A DNA stretch of 64,000 nucleotides from Symbiodinium natans (Eukaryota > Sar > Dinophyceae > Suessiales > Symbiodiniaceae). Below, piece after piece: positions 30,553-40,003 of the stretch. Below the pieces are notes generated by a model that was not told where the DNA came from, made no database searches, and saw nothing but the letters and a program-made list of their open reading frames with translations. The translations under genes and the position numbers were made by a program. The DNA is taken from contig CAJNDS010002213.1 of the NCBI GenBank assembly GCA_905221605.1, positions 1,138,934 to 1,202,933 on the forward strand, read 5' to 3'. How positions within the stretch are numbered: position 1 is the first letter of the stretch; every line of letters starts with the position of its first letter.

Positions 30553-30715
30553 TGAATTCGAATTATATTGCCATACAGTCATTAGCGCGTGGGGATTAAA
30601 TTCGAATTATATTGCCATACAGTCATTAGCGCGCGGGGATTAAATTCGAATTATATTGCCATACAGTACTTAGCACGCGTGAGTTAAATTCGAATTCTAT
30701 TGCCATGCAGTGGTG
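30553..30715 (+). repeat. 44-bp tandem repeat
   Basis: About four copies of a unit containing TTGCCATACAGTCATTAGCG and GGGGATTAAATTCGAATTAT. Each copy carries one AAATTCGAATT palindrome. Confidence 0.85.
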
Positions 30716-30769
30716 TTGCAGAGAAATCCAAAGCCAACCTAAAACCCTGAACCCCTAAGACCTCAAACT

Positions 30770-31120
30770 GTGAACCCAAAACCCTCAAACCTTCAACCGA
30801 AGACCTTCAAACCCTGAACCCAAAGCCCTCAAACCCTGCACCCAAAAACCCTCAAACCCTGAACCCATAACCCTCAAACCCTGAACCCAAAGCCCTCAAA
30901 CCCTGAACCCAAAAACCTTTAAACCCTGAACCCCAAAGCCCTCAAACCCTCAACCCAAAGCCCTCAAACCCTGAACCCAAAAACCTTTAAACCCTGAACC
31001 CCAAAGCCCTCAAACCCTCAACCCAAAGCCCTCAAACCCTCAACCCAAAACAAACCCTGAACCCCAAAGCCCTCAAACCCTGAACCCAAAACCCTGAAAC
31101 CCTGAACCCAAAACCCTGAA
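30770..31120 (-). repeat. ~22-bp CCCTGAACCCAAAGCCCTCAAA repeat
   Basis: Derived telomere-like units in register (CCCTCAAACCCTGAACCC and AAAG/AAAAACCTTTAAA). A ~66-bp block is repeated at about 30890-31030, so there is higher-order structure. Confidence 0.85.
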
Positions 31121-31445
31121 ACAGGAAGAGATTTCTCTTTGAGGTTGAGAGGTTTTGCGGGTTGAGTTGCTGAAGCTTCCGTTGCTGCGGGTCGAGCGTG
31201 CGAAAACCGAAGTGCGAGTGACCGTGCAACCTCGTCGAACTATGAGGCAGCTTAAATTTGAATTTAATCCTTCCGGCAGGAAGGAGGATTAAATTCAATT
31301 TTAAGCTTAAGTGCTGTGCTACGAGGCTTCATTTCAGGAATTAAATTCGAATTGAATCCTTCGGCCTGCGGGGGGTGGGCTGCCCGTCCAGAATGAATTA
31401 AATTCGAATTTAATTCTTTTTTGAATTTGATTTTCATCCTCATCC

Positions 31446-34400
31446 CCCTAAACCCTAAACCCTAAACCCTAAACCCTAAACCCTCTTCTAAGGCCCCTAT
31501 ATCACTCCTCTGAGCCCAGCCCACGCGGAGGCGGACGGCAGAGCCATGTCCGCGTCCGCGCTCCCGGCTGCCCGCAGGCGAAGCTTTGGGTGGACAGGGG
31601 GTTCGGGCTCCAGGGGGTGTAGGGTCTAGGAATTAGGGTTTAGGAATTAGGGTTTATGGGGGTTATATATGGGTTAATTTAGGGGAATAAGATTACAGTA
31701 AGAGTTCCTTCTAGGGGACCCTCCTTATACCCTTTCAGGGGTTAAGGCTTACCGAAGCCTTCCGCTGTTGCTGTATTCGCTTCAGGTCAGGTTGAGGCTG
31801 CAGGCTTGGGAGTTTGCTTTAAGTTGTTTCTTGAAGTGCCGTTTCGAAGTGTGGCACAGACCACTACGTTCTCAGTTAGTCATATATATATACATATATA
31901 TATATCTACATCTTAACAATTACATCAAATTACAGTAGTCAGAGTAATATGACTCTGAGTATTCGTATGAATAACATATGAGTACATACTAGTACAGATG
32001 ATCTAAAAAAGATTAGATGTGCGTGTGTATACATATATATATATATATGTATGTTGTCTGGCTTTTGTGGATTAATTACGGTGGCCCTTGCATTCAGTGT
32101 TCAAGGCAGCGAAGCCCCCATGCCCTAGAATGCCAGACAGGCCCAGGCAACGGCCCTCGGCCCATGCAGAACAACTTCGTCGTGTCTGCAGGCCGTGGCC
32201 AGAGCAAGGGATTCTGTGAAACCCCCCTAAACCCTACACCCTAAACCCGAAACCTTCATAGACTGTTTGTAGGGTTTAGGGTTTCGGGTTGGGGCCAAAA
32301 TAATCCTACGCAACAGCCTGGTAGAAGTCAAGAACGCCCTAAAGACCATCTGTGCTTGGAGCCAAGCCCAGGGTGGAACTCCCATCCTCCACTCGAGTCA
32401 CAGGGTTGAGTTCTTTGCTGGTCCTTAAGCCATGAAACTCAGACTAAGCCCTAAATTTTGAGCTTCATGTCCTAACCCCCTAAACCCTAGATCCTGAACC
32501 TTAAAGCCTAAACAGGCCTAAGCCCTCGCTTGGGCTTTAGGGTTAAAGGACTCATGACTTTGGAGGTACGGGTTACACAAAGCCTTAAACCTCTTTAGGG
32601 TATCGGGTTGAGGGAGCATCTGCCCTATCAGGACCAGGTCTTAGGGGTGTTAAGGGTTCAGGGTTTAAGGGTTCAGGGTTTAAGGGTTCAGGTGTTTCTG
32701 TGTTCAGCGGTTGAGGGACCTAGGGTCCAGGGTTTAGGCCCGCAACCTTAGCATCGTTGCAGCCCGGGTTTGCAATTCCATCCATGCCTAGCCACTGAAC
32801 CCTGAAGCCTTAAACCCCGAAACCCTCAATGCCAAAGCCCCACAGGCCTCAATCCCTGAGCAAAAACGCTGTCCCTAAACCCTCAGCCCTGAGCCCTAAA
32901 TCCCTATAAGACCCACAACTTATATATGTACATATAAACCCTGCAAAACTCTGTAAAGTCTGTAAACTCTATAAACCCGATACACTCACAAACCCTTTTA
33001 AGCCCTATGAGCACCCAGGCCGCATTGGTAAAACTTTATCTCCCAAGCACCTAAACAACCCGAAGCCCTAAACCCTAACCCTATAAACCCCATAAACCCT
33101 ATAAACCCTGTAAACTCCCCATATACCTTAAAACCCTTTAAACTCTGTAACCCCACAAACACATCGACAACCCTAAGCCCTTATGCCCTAAACCCTAAGC
33201 CCTAGGCCCTAAGCCCTAAGCCCTAAGCCCTAAGCCCTAAGCCCTAAGCCCTCCCTAAACCCTAAACCCTAAACCCTAAACCCTAAACCCTAAACCCTAA
33301 ACCCTAAACCCTAAACCCTAAACCCTAAACCCTAAACCCTAAACCCTAAACCCTAAACCCTAAACCCTAAACCCGAAACCATAAACCCTAAACCCTAAAC
33401 CCTAAACCCTAAACCCTAAACCCTAAACCCTAAACCCTAACCCTAAACCCTGAACCCTAAAACCCCCAAACCCTAAACCCTTCACCCTAGCCTCAACCCC
33501 AAACCCTGAACCCCCAACCCTAAACCCTATGAACCCTATGAACGCTGCAAACCCTATAAACTCTATAAGCCCTTACACGAAACCCTTACGCTATACCTTA
33601 AACCCTGAACCCCAAACCCTAAACCTCAAACCCCCTTAAACCCTTCATAAGCCCTGCAAACCCTCCAAACCCTGCAAGCCCTAGCCCTCAGGCCGCAAGG
33701 GCAACTTCGCCTGGGCAGCGGAGCGCCTCAGCCGTGCGGCGGCGCTGGCGGCGCGACACTGGCAGAACCCCAAGGCATCGGGAGTTTAGGGTTTTGGGTT
33801 TCGGGTTTAGGGTTTAGGGCCTTAGGTTCAGGGCTCAGGGGTAGCGGGGGGGCTTAGGGCAGGCTTAAGGGTTTGGGATTGAGTTGAAAAAAGGGCTAGG
33901 GATTTCGGGAACACGGTGTAGGGTTTCAAGGTCCTGGGTAGTAGGGTGCAGCTTTCAGAGCGTTTATGATCCACTACCTGGTATAATCAGGTTGTTTGGG
34001 CTGACATTGTTCAGCCCAGATAGGACGCTTCCTCTCGTTCTTGTTGTTTCGTTGCTTGGCAAGGGCAACATGCTTGGAGGCTTAGGGGGGTTGGGTTTGG
34101 AGACATCTGGAGCAAAGACCCTCAACCTTTGAACGCCAAAACAGCTTCAACCTTTTAAAGCCTACTTGTGGCGACTTTGGGGCTTGTGCGCGTCTATTCA
34201 AGGAACGAAAGGAGGGACCCTTATAAGGGACCCTTATAAGGGACCTTAGGGGTTCTTTGGGTCTTATTTAGGGCTACTTAGTCTTATTTAGGGCTACTTA
34301 GGGACAGAGGGACTGTATAAGGTATACATTGTATAGGGGAAGAAGACTACGGGTCACTTCTAGGGGTCCTTAAGTCTGTCGTCTGCGTTGTTTTGTTTGG

Positions 34401-35624
34401 ACAACGCCACGCCTTGCTTCTGCTTAAATCAAGGGGGACCCCTATGACGGACCTAAGGGAAATCTGGGGGCTACTTCGGTATATGGGGGTTTCCGAAAGT
34501 AGAGGACCCCGAAAGAGTAGGATTTCCCTGAAAACACGGACCCCAATGAGGTACCCCCAGTGTCGGAAGCCACCATATGGGGACGATAAGGTGTACACGA
34601 GGGTTGTATTGGGGAAGAGGATCAAGGGTCCCTTTTAAGTTTAAAGGGGTAGGGAGGAGTCGCGTGGTGTTTCGAAGCTTCTGCCTCTGCAATGATGAGC
34701 TCTTTGGTGCGCATGTGGGGTGCACTTGGCGATCGAAAGGCATTCAGCGCGGTCGCTTTTGTTGTCCAAAAGCGTCAGCGGAAACTGACTCTACGGCCCG
34801 ACTCAGACTTCTGGGGTCTCCTTCCCGGAAAAAAAGACGTAGTTGCGGGGGTTGGGGATTAGGCTTTAGGGCTTACCTTTTGGGGTTTAGGGTTAAGGTC
34901 AATGTGAAGGTAGGTTGAGGCCCATGGAACCCCCCTAAACCCTAAACCCTAAACCCTAAACCCTAAACCCTATAACCCTTCTAAGCCCAATCTGCGCGGC
35001 TACAAGCGAAGCCCTGGCTCTGAACCTATCAGGCATATCGCGAGGGCTTGAGTGGTACCCGAGACGCAGAGGAGAGGGCTTCTTGCTTGAGGCGTTAAGC
35101 CCTCTACCCTAAACCCTAAACCCTAAACCCTAAACCCCAAACAGGGTTGAGCGTAACGTCTGAAGCCACAAGCGCCACCCAAGCCCACAGCGCAACACAA
35201 GGATCCGCTTTCTCAGCTTAGGGTTTGGGTTTAGGGGCAAAGGGCTTGTGGGGTTCAGGGTTTAGGGCTTACAGGGTCTTAGGGTGTAGCTGTTAGGGTT
35301 TGGGCATTTGGCCTTGGGCTTCTAGGGCTTTTGAGGGTTTCGGGGGGCTTAGGGCCTAGGAGCATCGGTCCTAGCTTCAGGTGAGAGTGGCTCAGAAGTA
35401 GACGCTGGGGCATCACAGCTCTTTGATAGAATCCTGCTTTAGCCCTGAACCCTAAACCCTAAACCCCAAACCCTAAACCCTAAACGTGCATGAGAGCAGT
35501 CGCCAAGGGGGAGTACCCGCGAAGCCTCCAGTGGCGCCGCTGGGCTTCCTGGAGAGAACTGCCAAAGTTGTTGATTCTCTTCTGCGACTCCAAGCCTTAG
35601 GGTGTAGGGTTTAGGGTTTAGGGT

Positions 35625-35656
<32 letters not shown>

Positions 35657-37120
35657 GGGTTAGACTCTTTGAAAGGATGCCGTGGACCGTCTTGAGATCT
35701 CGGAGAGGGATGTGGCGTCGGGGTGGGGCAACGTCTCCGCCAGCTCGACATTCCGCTTCTCGGGCGTGGGAATTTCAAGAAGGACGTCCCGGGCGCACGA
35801 AGACGGCGGCTACGATCCATAACTGGAGCCCTAAGCCCTAAGCCCTAAGCCCTAAGCCCTAAACCCTAAACCCTAAACCCTAAACCCTAAACCCCACACC
35901 CTGAACCCCAAACCCTAGTCCTGACATTGGGAGCGGCCTGGTAGGTGGAAACAACCCGAGTTCTGGGAACCGGATGAACGGTGCCCCACCTGGCCGGGTC
36001 TGGAACCCAAAGCACCCTAAGTGCGTCCTGAACACGAAACGACACCCTAAAAGGGTCTAGGGTTTAGGGTTCAGGGTTTAGGGTGCCCTAAGCTTTTATA
36101 AGCTTAAACCCCTGAACTCTAAGAAGTCTTAGACCAGAAGCCCTCAACCCTCCGCTCTCAAGCCCTAAATCTTTGACTTTCCCTATGTCATCCTCCCAGG
36201 ACCTCCGAGACGAACAGCTGCAGATTCAGGTTCTCGGGGCGTTCGGAGGCCGGCGAATGCCCGATCCCAGGGTTTTCGCGGTGTTTAGCAGTTTTTTTTT
36301 GTTTTTTGTTGTTTTGGTGTCTTTTTGGGGTTTTTTTGTTGGGGTTTTGGGTGTGGGGTTGAGCGTTGAGGGTTGAGGGTTTAGGGTTTGGGGTTGTAGG
36401 TGTCCCACACAAACAACTACCCTCAAACCTCCAAATCTTGAACCCAAGAACCTCAAAACCTCTATGAAGCTTCGAAGCCCCAAACCCACAACCCCTAAAC
36501 TCTTAGAACCCTAAGCCGCCAAAACCCTAAACTCTTAGGGCCTCGGCCCTAAACCCTAAACTCCAGCCAGCCAGGCCACCAGCTGGAACAGTCCCTGCGC
36601 CTGTCGGCAGCGGGCGGCATGAATTCTGAGGCGCGGTGCGCCATTTAAGGCGCCTAAACCCTAAGCCCTAAACCGCAAACCCCAAACCCCAAACCCTAAA
36701 CCCCACACCCCGTAATCTTGGAGGTTCCTAGAGAGCGCGCGTGCATTGGAGGCTTGTTGGGTGAAGGGTCCCGAGCCTAAACTGCCACCGCCATCCGCAA
36801 GAGAGAGTTGAGGGGGGCCCTTTCCGAAACGGGAGCACCCACTGGACCCCATTGTTTAGGATATGGGCTTTGGGGTTTGAGGTTTAGGGTTTGAGGTTTA
36901 GGGTATGGGGTTTAGGGCTATGGGGTTTAGGTGTTTAGAGGGTTTGGGGTTTAGAGGGTTCAGGGGTTAGAGGGTTCAGGGTTTAGAGGGTTCATTGTTT
37001 AGAGGGTTTAAGTCGGGGTTTCGCTAAACCCTAAACCCTAAACCCTAAAACCCTAAACCCCAAACCCCAGCTAGCAGCTAGCACCGTCCGAGTCAGGTGG
37101 AAATCTTCGACTTCAACTGA
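31446..37120 (+). CDS. second multi-exon gene, product unknown
   Basis: Inferred from coding-like + strand pieces with AG|G acceptors and consistent phase: 33692-33774, 35508-35600, 35676-35765, 36200-36229, 36583-36648 and possibly 37097-37120. Joined they read a basic Trp/Arg/Ala-rich part (RKGNFAWAAERLSRAAALAA, HWQNPK, EYPRSLQWRRWASWRELPK) and then DAVDRLEISERDVASGWGN, STFRFSG, DLRDEQLQIQ, LEQSLRLS. I do not recognise the family. The stop is either TAA at 36646-36648, TGA at 37118-37120 (VEIFDFN), or TAA at 35820-35822 if no splice follows. The start may be the ATG at 31546. Confidence 0.45.
31519..31572 (+). CDS. candidate first coding exon of the second gene
   Basis: After CCCAG: HAEADGRAMSASALPAAR then AG|GC. 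G/C at nearly all third positions; CCCTAAA upstream (31446-31480). The ATG at 31546 could be the start. No SL acceptor could be assigned. Confidence 0.35.
31620..31745. repeat. element end, AGGGGAATAAGATTA type
   Basis: AGGGGAATAAGATTACAGTA and TTCCTTCTAGGGGACCCTCC recur closely at 47485-47530 and loosely at 34336-34380. This suggests a dispersed small repeat. Confidence 0.5.
31746..32281. other. unique and AT-microsatellite sequence, weak exon candidate
   Basis: TATA/CATA repeats at 31880-31910 and 32030-32048. A coding-like piece at about 32141-32189 (NGPRPMQNNFVVSA) lies between CAG and CAG|GC but is unlinked to neighbours. Confidence 0.35.
32294..32428 (+). CDS. candidate exon, product unknown
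   Basis: Open frame reading AKIILRNSLVEVKNALKTIC then AWSQAQGGTPILHSSHRVEF and FAGP, ending in TAA. Codon use looks coding. It directly follows TTTAGGG repeats, so its acceptor would have to be the TTTAG|GG of a repeat unit. Relation to the second gene is unclear. Confidence 0.35.
   Translation, partial: AKIILRNSLVEVKNALKTICAWSQAQGGTPILHSSHRVEFFAGP
32429..33691. repeat. degenerate telomere-like sequence with CCCTAAG and CCCTAAA arrays
   Basis: CCCTATAAA-type variants (33060-33130), a CCCTAAG array (33182-33250), then a near-perfect CCCTAAA array (33252-33438, about 26 units), then mixed variants to the exon at 33692. No other gene seen. Confidence 0.85.
33692..33774 (+). CDS. second gene exon, Ala/Arg-rich
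   Basis: CTCAG|G acceptor. Reads RKGNFAWAAERLSRAAALAA then RHWQNPK, ending AAG|GC. Strong G/C third positions. CCCTAAA-type sequence before, TTTAGGG after. Confidence 0.7.
33775..35507 (+). other. intron or spacer with fragmented elements
   Basis: TTTAGGG at 33783-33840; GGGACCCTTATAAGGGACCC duplications at 34210-34245; an imperfect inverted-repeat element at 34481-34590; TTTAGGG/CCCTAAA at 34876-34965, 35100-35140, 35215-35350 and 35440-35480. Frames on both strands at 34347-34918 overlap the element and lack domains. Confidence 0.5.
34481..34590. mobile_element. TATGGGGGTTTCCGAAA inverted-repeat element, copy 1
   Basis: TATGGGGGTTTCCGAAA at the left and CGGAAGCCACCATATGG at the right are inverted. 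AAGGTA/GGACCCC/GGATTTCC blocks are shared in order with 39897-40003. Confidence 0.55.
35508..35600 (+). CDS. second gene exon, Trp-rich
   Basis: After GCCAAG: GEYPRSLQWRRWASWRELPK and about four more residues before a TTAGGG run. Phase 0 joins HWQNPK of the upstream exon. The 3' edge is not fixed. Confidence 0.45.
   Translation, partial: GEYPRSLQWRRWASWRELPKLLILFCDSKP
35676..35822 (+). CDS. second gene exon, DAVDRLEIS...STFRFSG
   Basis: AAAG|G acceptor in phase 0. Reads DAVDRLEISERDVASGWGNV then SASSTFRFSG; a GT at 35766 could end it there. Without splicing the frame continues to TAA at 35820-35822. Third positions are almost all G/C, so the + strand frame is preferred over the reverse frame at the same place. 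Confidence 0.6.
   Translation, partial: DAVDRLEISERDVASGWGNVSASSTFRFSGVGISRRTSRAHEDGGYDP
35823..36199. other. CCCTAAG/CCCTAAA array and unique intron sequence
   Basis: CCCTAAG (35828-35857) passes into CCCTAAA (35858-35900); TTTAGGG at 36060-36082. No exon seen. Confidence 0.7.
36200..36229 (+). CDS. second gene micro-exon DLRDEQLQIQ
   Basis: 30 nt between TCCCAG|G and CAG|GTTCTC, phase 0 on both sides. Short, but coiled-coil-like and in phase with the next exon. Confidence 0.5.
36583..36648 (+). CDS. second gene exon LEQSLRLSAAGG..., possible C-terminus
   Basis: After CACCAG: LEQSLRLSAAGGMNSEARCAI and TAA (36646-36648). A GC donor after LRLS would instead join to VEIFDFN-stop at 37097-37120. 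Both are in phase. Confidence 0.5.
   Translation: MEQSLRLSAAGGMNSEARCAI
37097..37120 (+). CDS. possible terminal micro-exon VEIFDFN-stop
   Basis: GAGTCAG|G acceptor, seven codons and TGA, preceded by CCCTAAA (37026-37070) as for other exons. Very short, so support is limited. Confidence 0.35.
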   Translation: MEIFDFN

Positions 37121-37219
37121 GGTTCGCGTCTTGTCGCCGTGTGCTCGGCTCTTGCGCGTTGAGGGTAGGGACCCATGAGCCCCGAATGCACTTGGGGTTT
37201 ATAGAAATTGTATAAGGAT

Positions 37220-37310
37220 TGGGTCCCAGGAACGTTTTGACCGAAACGTTTTGACCGAACGTTTTGACCGAAACATTTTGACCGAAAGTTTTGACCGAGA
37301 CGTTAGGTTT
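37220..37310 (+). repeat. GTTTTGACCGAAAC short tandem repeat
   Basis: Five or six copies of ACGTTTTGACCGA(A) at about 37231-37302. It sits just before a G-rich stretch (37318-37375). Confidence 0.85.
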
Positions 37311-37474
37311 TTTGCCGAGGGGGGAGAGGGGGGCGGTGGGGGAGGGGGAGCAGGGGAGGGCGGAGGGAGCGGCTTGGAAATTCATAATGATACCACATAC
37401 AATTTCTATATATTTTGTCTTGAGGGTTTAGGGTTCAGGGTTTAGGGTTTAGGGTTTAGGGTTTAGGGCCTCAG

Positions 37475-37580
37475 GAAGCCCATGGTTGACGAGGAAGAGA
37501 ATTCTAGAGGCCCTACCAAGGAGAGCTCCGAGCCGTTCACTTCTGCACCGTTCAACCCTGAAGCCTCCGCTACTCCCTAA
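37475..37580 (+). CDS. candidate terminal exon, acidic/Pro-rich
   Basis: CTCAG|G acceptor followed by KPMVDEEENSRGPTKESSEP then FTSAPFNPEASATP and TAA (37578-37580). Coding-like codon use. TTTAGGG before and CCCTAAA after, opposite to the usual pattern. The rest of the gene is not identified; a similar piece (ACPDEDATPKEGASG) lies at about 37831-37878. Confidence 0.4.
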
Positions 37581-38179
37581 ACCCTAAACCCTAAACCCTA
37601 AACCCTAAACCCTAAACCCTAAACCTTAAACCTTAAACCCAAAACCCTAAACCTTACACCCTAAAGCCTCCTACCCTTAGCCACGGATTGGAGTCTTGGG
37701 CCACTTCAGGGTTCAGGGTGTCGGGTTTAAGGGCTCAGGGTTTAGGGTTTCCTAGACCCGAAACCCTGGACCTTGAACCCAAAACCCCTCTGAGGGGACC
37801 CCAAACCCCGGTTGCCAACTCCCTCCAAGGCCGCATGCCCGGACGAAGACGCCACTCCAAAGGAGGGGGCCTCAGGGTTAGGGCTTAGGGTTTAGGGACC
37901 CCCTCATACCTCAGATATGTTACAATTCTCCACCCACAAAAAACTTCCCCAAGAGAAGCCCTCATTCTTTCGGAAGCTCCTATACTTAGGGTTCACACAA
38001 CCTTTCCAGCGCCATATTGCCACTTCCGTATCAATAACCCTCCCCCCCCGGTCCCGCCCCGCCCTTGCCCCCCCTCCCACTGTCAAGACCAAGGTCGGCG
38101 GGAGAGCGGGGGGGGGGGGGCGGTCAACAATGTATGGGGGGACTTGCTGTACAGTAGAGCAGGTAGTAGGAGTAGCAGG
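37581..38179. other. CCCTAAA array and unique spacer
   Basis: CCCTAAA at 37577-37625, mixed repeats to 37770, then unique sequence. The 37917-38201 frame has no domain I recognise. Confidence 0.45.
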
Positions 38180-38197
38180 ATTAGTAGTAGTAGCAGT

Positions 38198-38279
<82 letters not shown>

Positions 38280-38468
38280 CAGTAGCAGTAGCAGTAGCAG
38301 TAGCAGTAGTAGCAGTAGTAGCAGTAGTAGCAGTAGTAGCAGTAGTAGCAGTAGTAGCAGTAGTAGTAGTAGTAGTAGTAGTAGTCGTCGTAGTAGGAGT
38401 AGGAGTAGGAGTAGGAGTAGGAGTAGGAGTAGGAGTAGGAGTAGGAGTAGGAGTAGGAGTAGGAGTAG

Positions 38469-38504
<36 letters not shown>

Positions 38505-38578
38505 CAGGAGTAGTAGTAGGAGGAGGAGGAGGAGGAGGGAGGAGGAGGAGGGAGGAGGAGGAGGGAGGAGGAGGAGGG
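38180..38578 (+). repeat. layered GTA-family microsatellite
   Basis: Ordered blocks: (GTA)n about 38196-38277, (GTAGCA)n to about 38306, (GTAGTAGCA)n to about 38355, (GTA)n, (GTAGGA)n about 38391-38470, (GTA)n to about 38502, then (GGA)n with GGAGGAGGAGGGA units to 38578. The polyvaline frame is an artefact. Confidence 0.97.
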
Positions 38579-38948
38579 AGCCGGATAGTGTTTGGGGGTT
38601 GAGGGTTTGGGGTTAAAGATGAGCTTGCAGCAACATGAAACTCAGCACGTTATGCTGAAGCGTTTACATGAGGGCAGGTCCGGTCCAGGTCTTGGAGGGC
38701 TCCGCATTTCATCCTTAGAAACATTTCGCATTTTACATGAGGGCAGGTCCGGTCTAATCGGGGGCTTTACCAGTGGGAATTTTCGGCGGTCTGGACTGGT
38801 CAGGGGAGCTTTAATACAACGACACAAATTACCTCCCGAAACCCTAAACCCTAAACCCTGAACCCTGAACCCTGAACCCTGAACCCTGAACCCTGAACCC
38901 TGAACCCGAATTAGGCCTGAAGGGGCAAGGATCCTCAGGCCGGGATTC
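38579..38948. other. unique spacer with short direct repeat and CCCTGAA run
   Basis: ACATGAGGGCAGGTCCGGTC occurs twice about 70 bp apart (38667 and 38737). CCCTGAA array at 38856-38908. Confidence 0.6.
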
Positions 38949-39058
38949 TGGGATGTTCCCCCTTACACTGACAGTTCTTTATAGGGATTATAACATGGGG
39001 TACTACAATCCCGATTAATCCGTACTAAGAACTGTTAGTATAAGTCGGAGCATCCCAA
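38949..39058. mobile_element. MITE-like element, family 1, copy 3
   Basis: TGGGATGTTCCCCCTTACAC at the left, TAAGTCGGAGCATCCCA at the right, internal AGGGATTATAACATGGGGTA. Same size and arms as the copies at 20579 and 27003, but outside the coiled-coil gene. Confidence 0.75.
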
Positions 39059-39111
39059 CTGAGATTTCATGTCGTGGAGGGTCTCTGACCCTGCCAGCCT
39101 TGGATCGCAGG

Positions 39112-39220
39112 ACATGGCGCCATCGTCCGAATTAGTTATGAGCCGCGCCAACATGCTTCAGAATTTGCCTGTCTGGCCAAAGTTTCGACCAGCAGGACTT
39201 GGGGCGCAGGATTCAAGGTG
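39112..39220 (+). CDS. candidate exon or small ORF, product unknown
   Basis: After ATCGCAG: DMAPSSELVMSRANMLQNLP then VWPKFRPAGLGAQ, ending at CAG|GATTC (possible GA donor). Coding-like but unrecognised; lies in a 700-base region free of telomere-like repeats. Confidence 0.35.
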
Positions 39221-39462
39221 AGGGCATTCGCAGGGCCTTAGTATCAGCACTTGCGGCATCTATTGAAGTCCCAGAGAGTTTGAATCACAGGAGGGAGCTG
39301 AACGTTCACTTGTTTCTCTCTGGGCACGGCACGTCACCGCAGGTATCCTGCAAGCATAGGCCCCAACTTCACAAGGTGAAGCGGGTGTTCATTATTCTTC
39401 GAAGTTTCGCAGCCCACCGGGCCGTGCGAGACGCTTGTGGGAGGTCCGGCGTTGGGCGTTGA
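39199..39462 (+). CDS. hypothetical ORF
   Basis: 88 codons with several AG|G sites inside, so it may be a mosaic of exon and intron rather than one gene. The part ALVSALAASIEVPESLNHRR looks protein-like. No family recognised. Confidence 0.25.
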   Translation: MGRRIQGEGIRRALVSALAASIEVPESLNHRRELNVHLFLSGHGTSPQVSCKHRPQLHKVKRVFIILRSFAAHRAVRDACGRSGVGR

Positions 39463-39793
39463 AGCGGCTTTGCATGCCCCAGACCCTAAACTCCAAGGAT
39501 TGGGAGGTGAAGACTCGATTGTCTGCCTGACGGATAGTGCCGGATCCCCACCAAAACCACAGTGGACCTTTGTGTCAATAGATGGAAGATTTTTAAAGCA
39601 GTTTCACTGGCATAGCAGAGCTTGTGAACAACGCAGCCTGCGTGCGCGTGACTTCGTGCTTGACGGCTGGCATGGTGTGGAAGGGCGCCCCACTGCATCA
39701 CAGTTTTTGGGCATTGGGGGCTTGAAAGGCATTCGGGAGATAGGGCTTCTTGGGCCTTGCCTTGTGCTGACAAATGCGAGCTGGTATGTGTGA
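39437..39793 (+). CDS. hypothetical ORF
   Basis: 118 codons including KPQWTFVSIDGRFLKQFHWH and RDFVLDGWHGVEGR. Composition is balanced and not repeat-derived. The reverse strand is also open (115 codons), which weakens the case. No domain recognised. Confidence 0.35.
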   Translation: MGGPALGVEAALHAPDPKLQGLGGEDSIVCLTDSAGSPPKPQWTFVSIDGRFLKQFHWHSRACEQRSLRARDFVLDGWHGVEGRPTASQFLGIGGLKGIREIGLLGPCLVLTNASWYV

Positions 39794-39896
39794 GATGACC
39801 TGTCGTTACCTGACGCCTTGGTGGTTTCCACACGCGGCACCTGGGATTACAGGGCTGGAGACATCATGGTGTCTAAGGGGAGCTGGGATTGAAGCA

Positions 39897-40003
39897 TATG
39901 GGGGTTTACGAAAATAAGGGACCCCGAATATAGACCCCAAATAGAAGGATTTCCTTACAATAAGGACTCCAATAAGGTACCCTAATTTGGCAAACCATAG
40001 GGC
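39897..40003. mobile_element. TATGGGGGTTT inverted-repeat element, copy 2
   Basis: TATGGGGGTTTACGAAA and TTTGGCAAACCATA at the ends, internal AAGGGACCCCGAAT and GGATTTCC shared with 34481-34590. A more diverged relative may be at 40625-40735. Confidence 0.55.

Larger units (their letters stand above)
30271..31440. repeat. spacer with recurrent AT palindrome TTAAATTCGAATTTAA
   Basis: More than ten full or partial copies of the palindrome AAATTCGAATTT, often extended by AATCC or AAGCCC, lie in two clusters (30285-30715 and 31252-31435). They flank a CCCTGAACCCAAAG block. The stretch lies between the stop of one gene and the first candidate exon of the next. Base composition changes sharply from the GC-rich surroundings. 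Confidence 0.9.

Noticed and set aside
35611-35820. Reverse-strand ORF over exon 35676-35822.
   Set aside because: The + frame has G/C third positions, an AAAG|G acceptor and fits neighbouring exons; the reverse frame begins inside telomere-like repeats.
38144-38602. Polyvaline ORF.
   Set aside because: GTA microsatellite translation.
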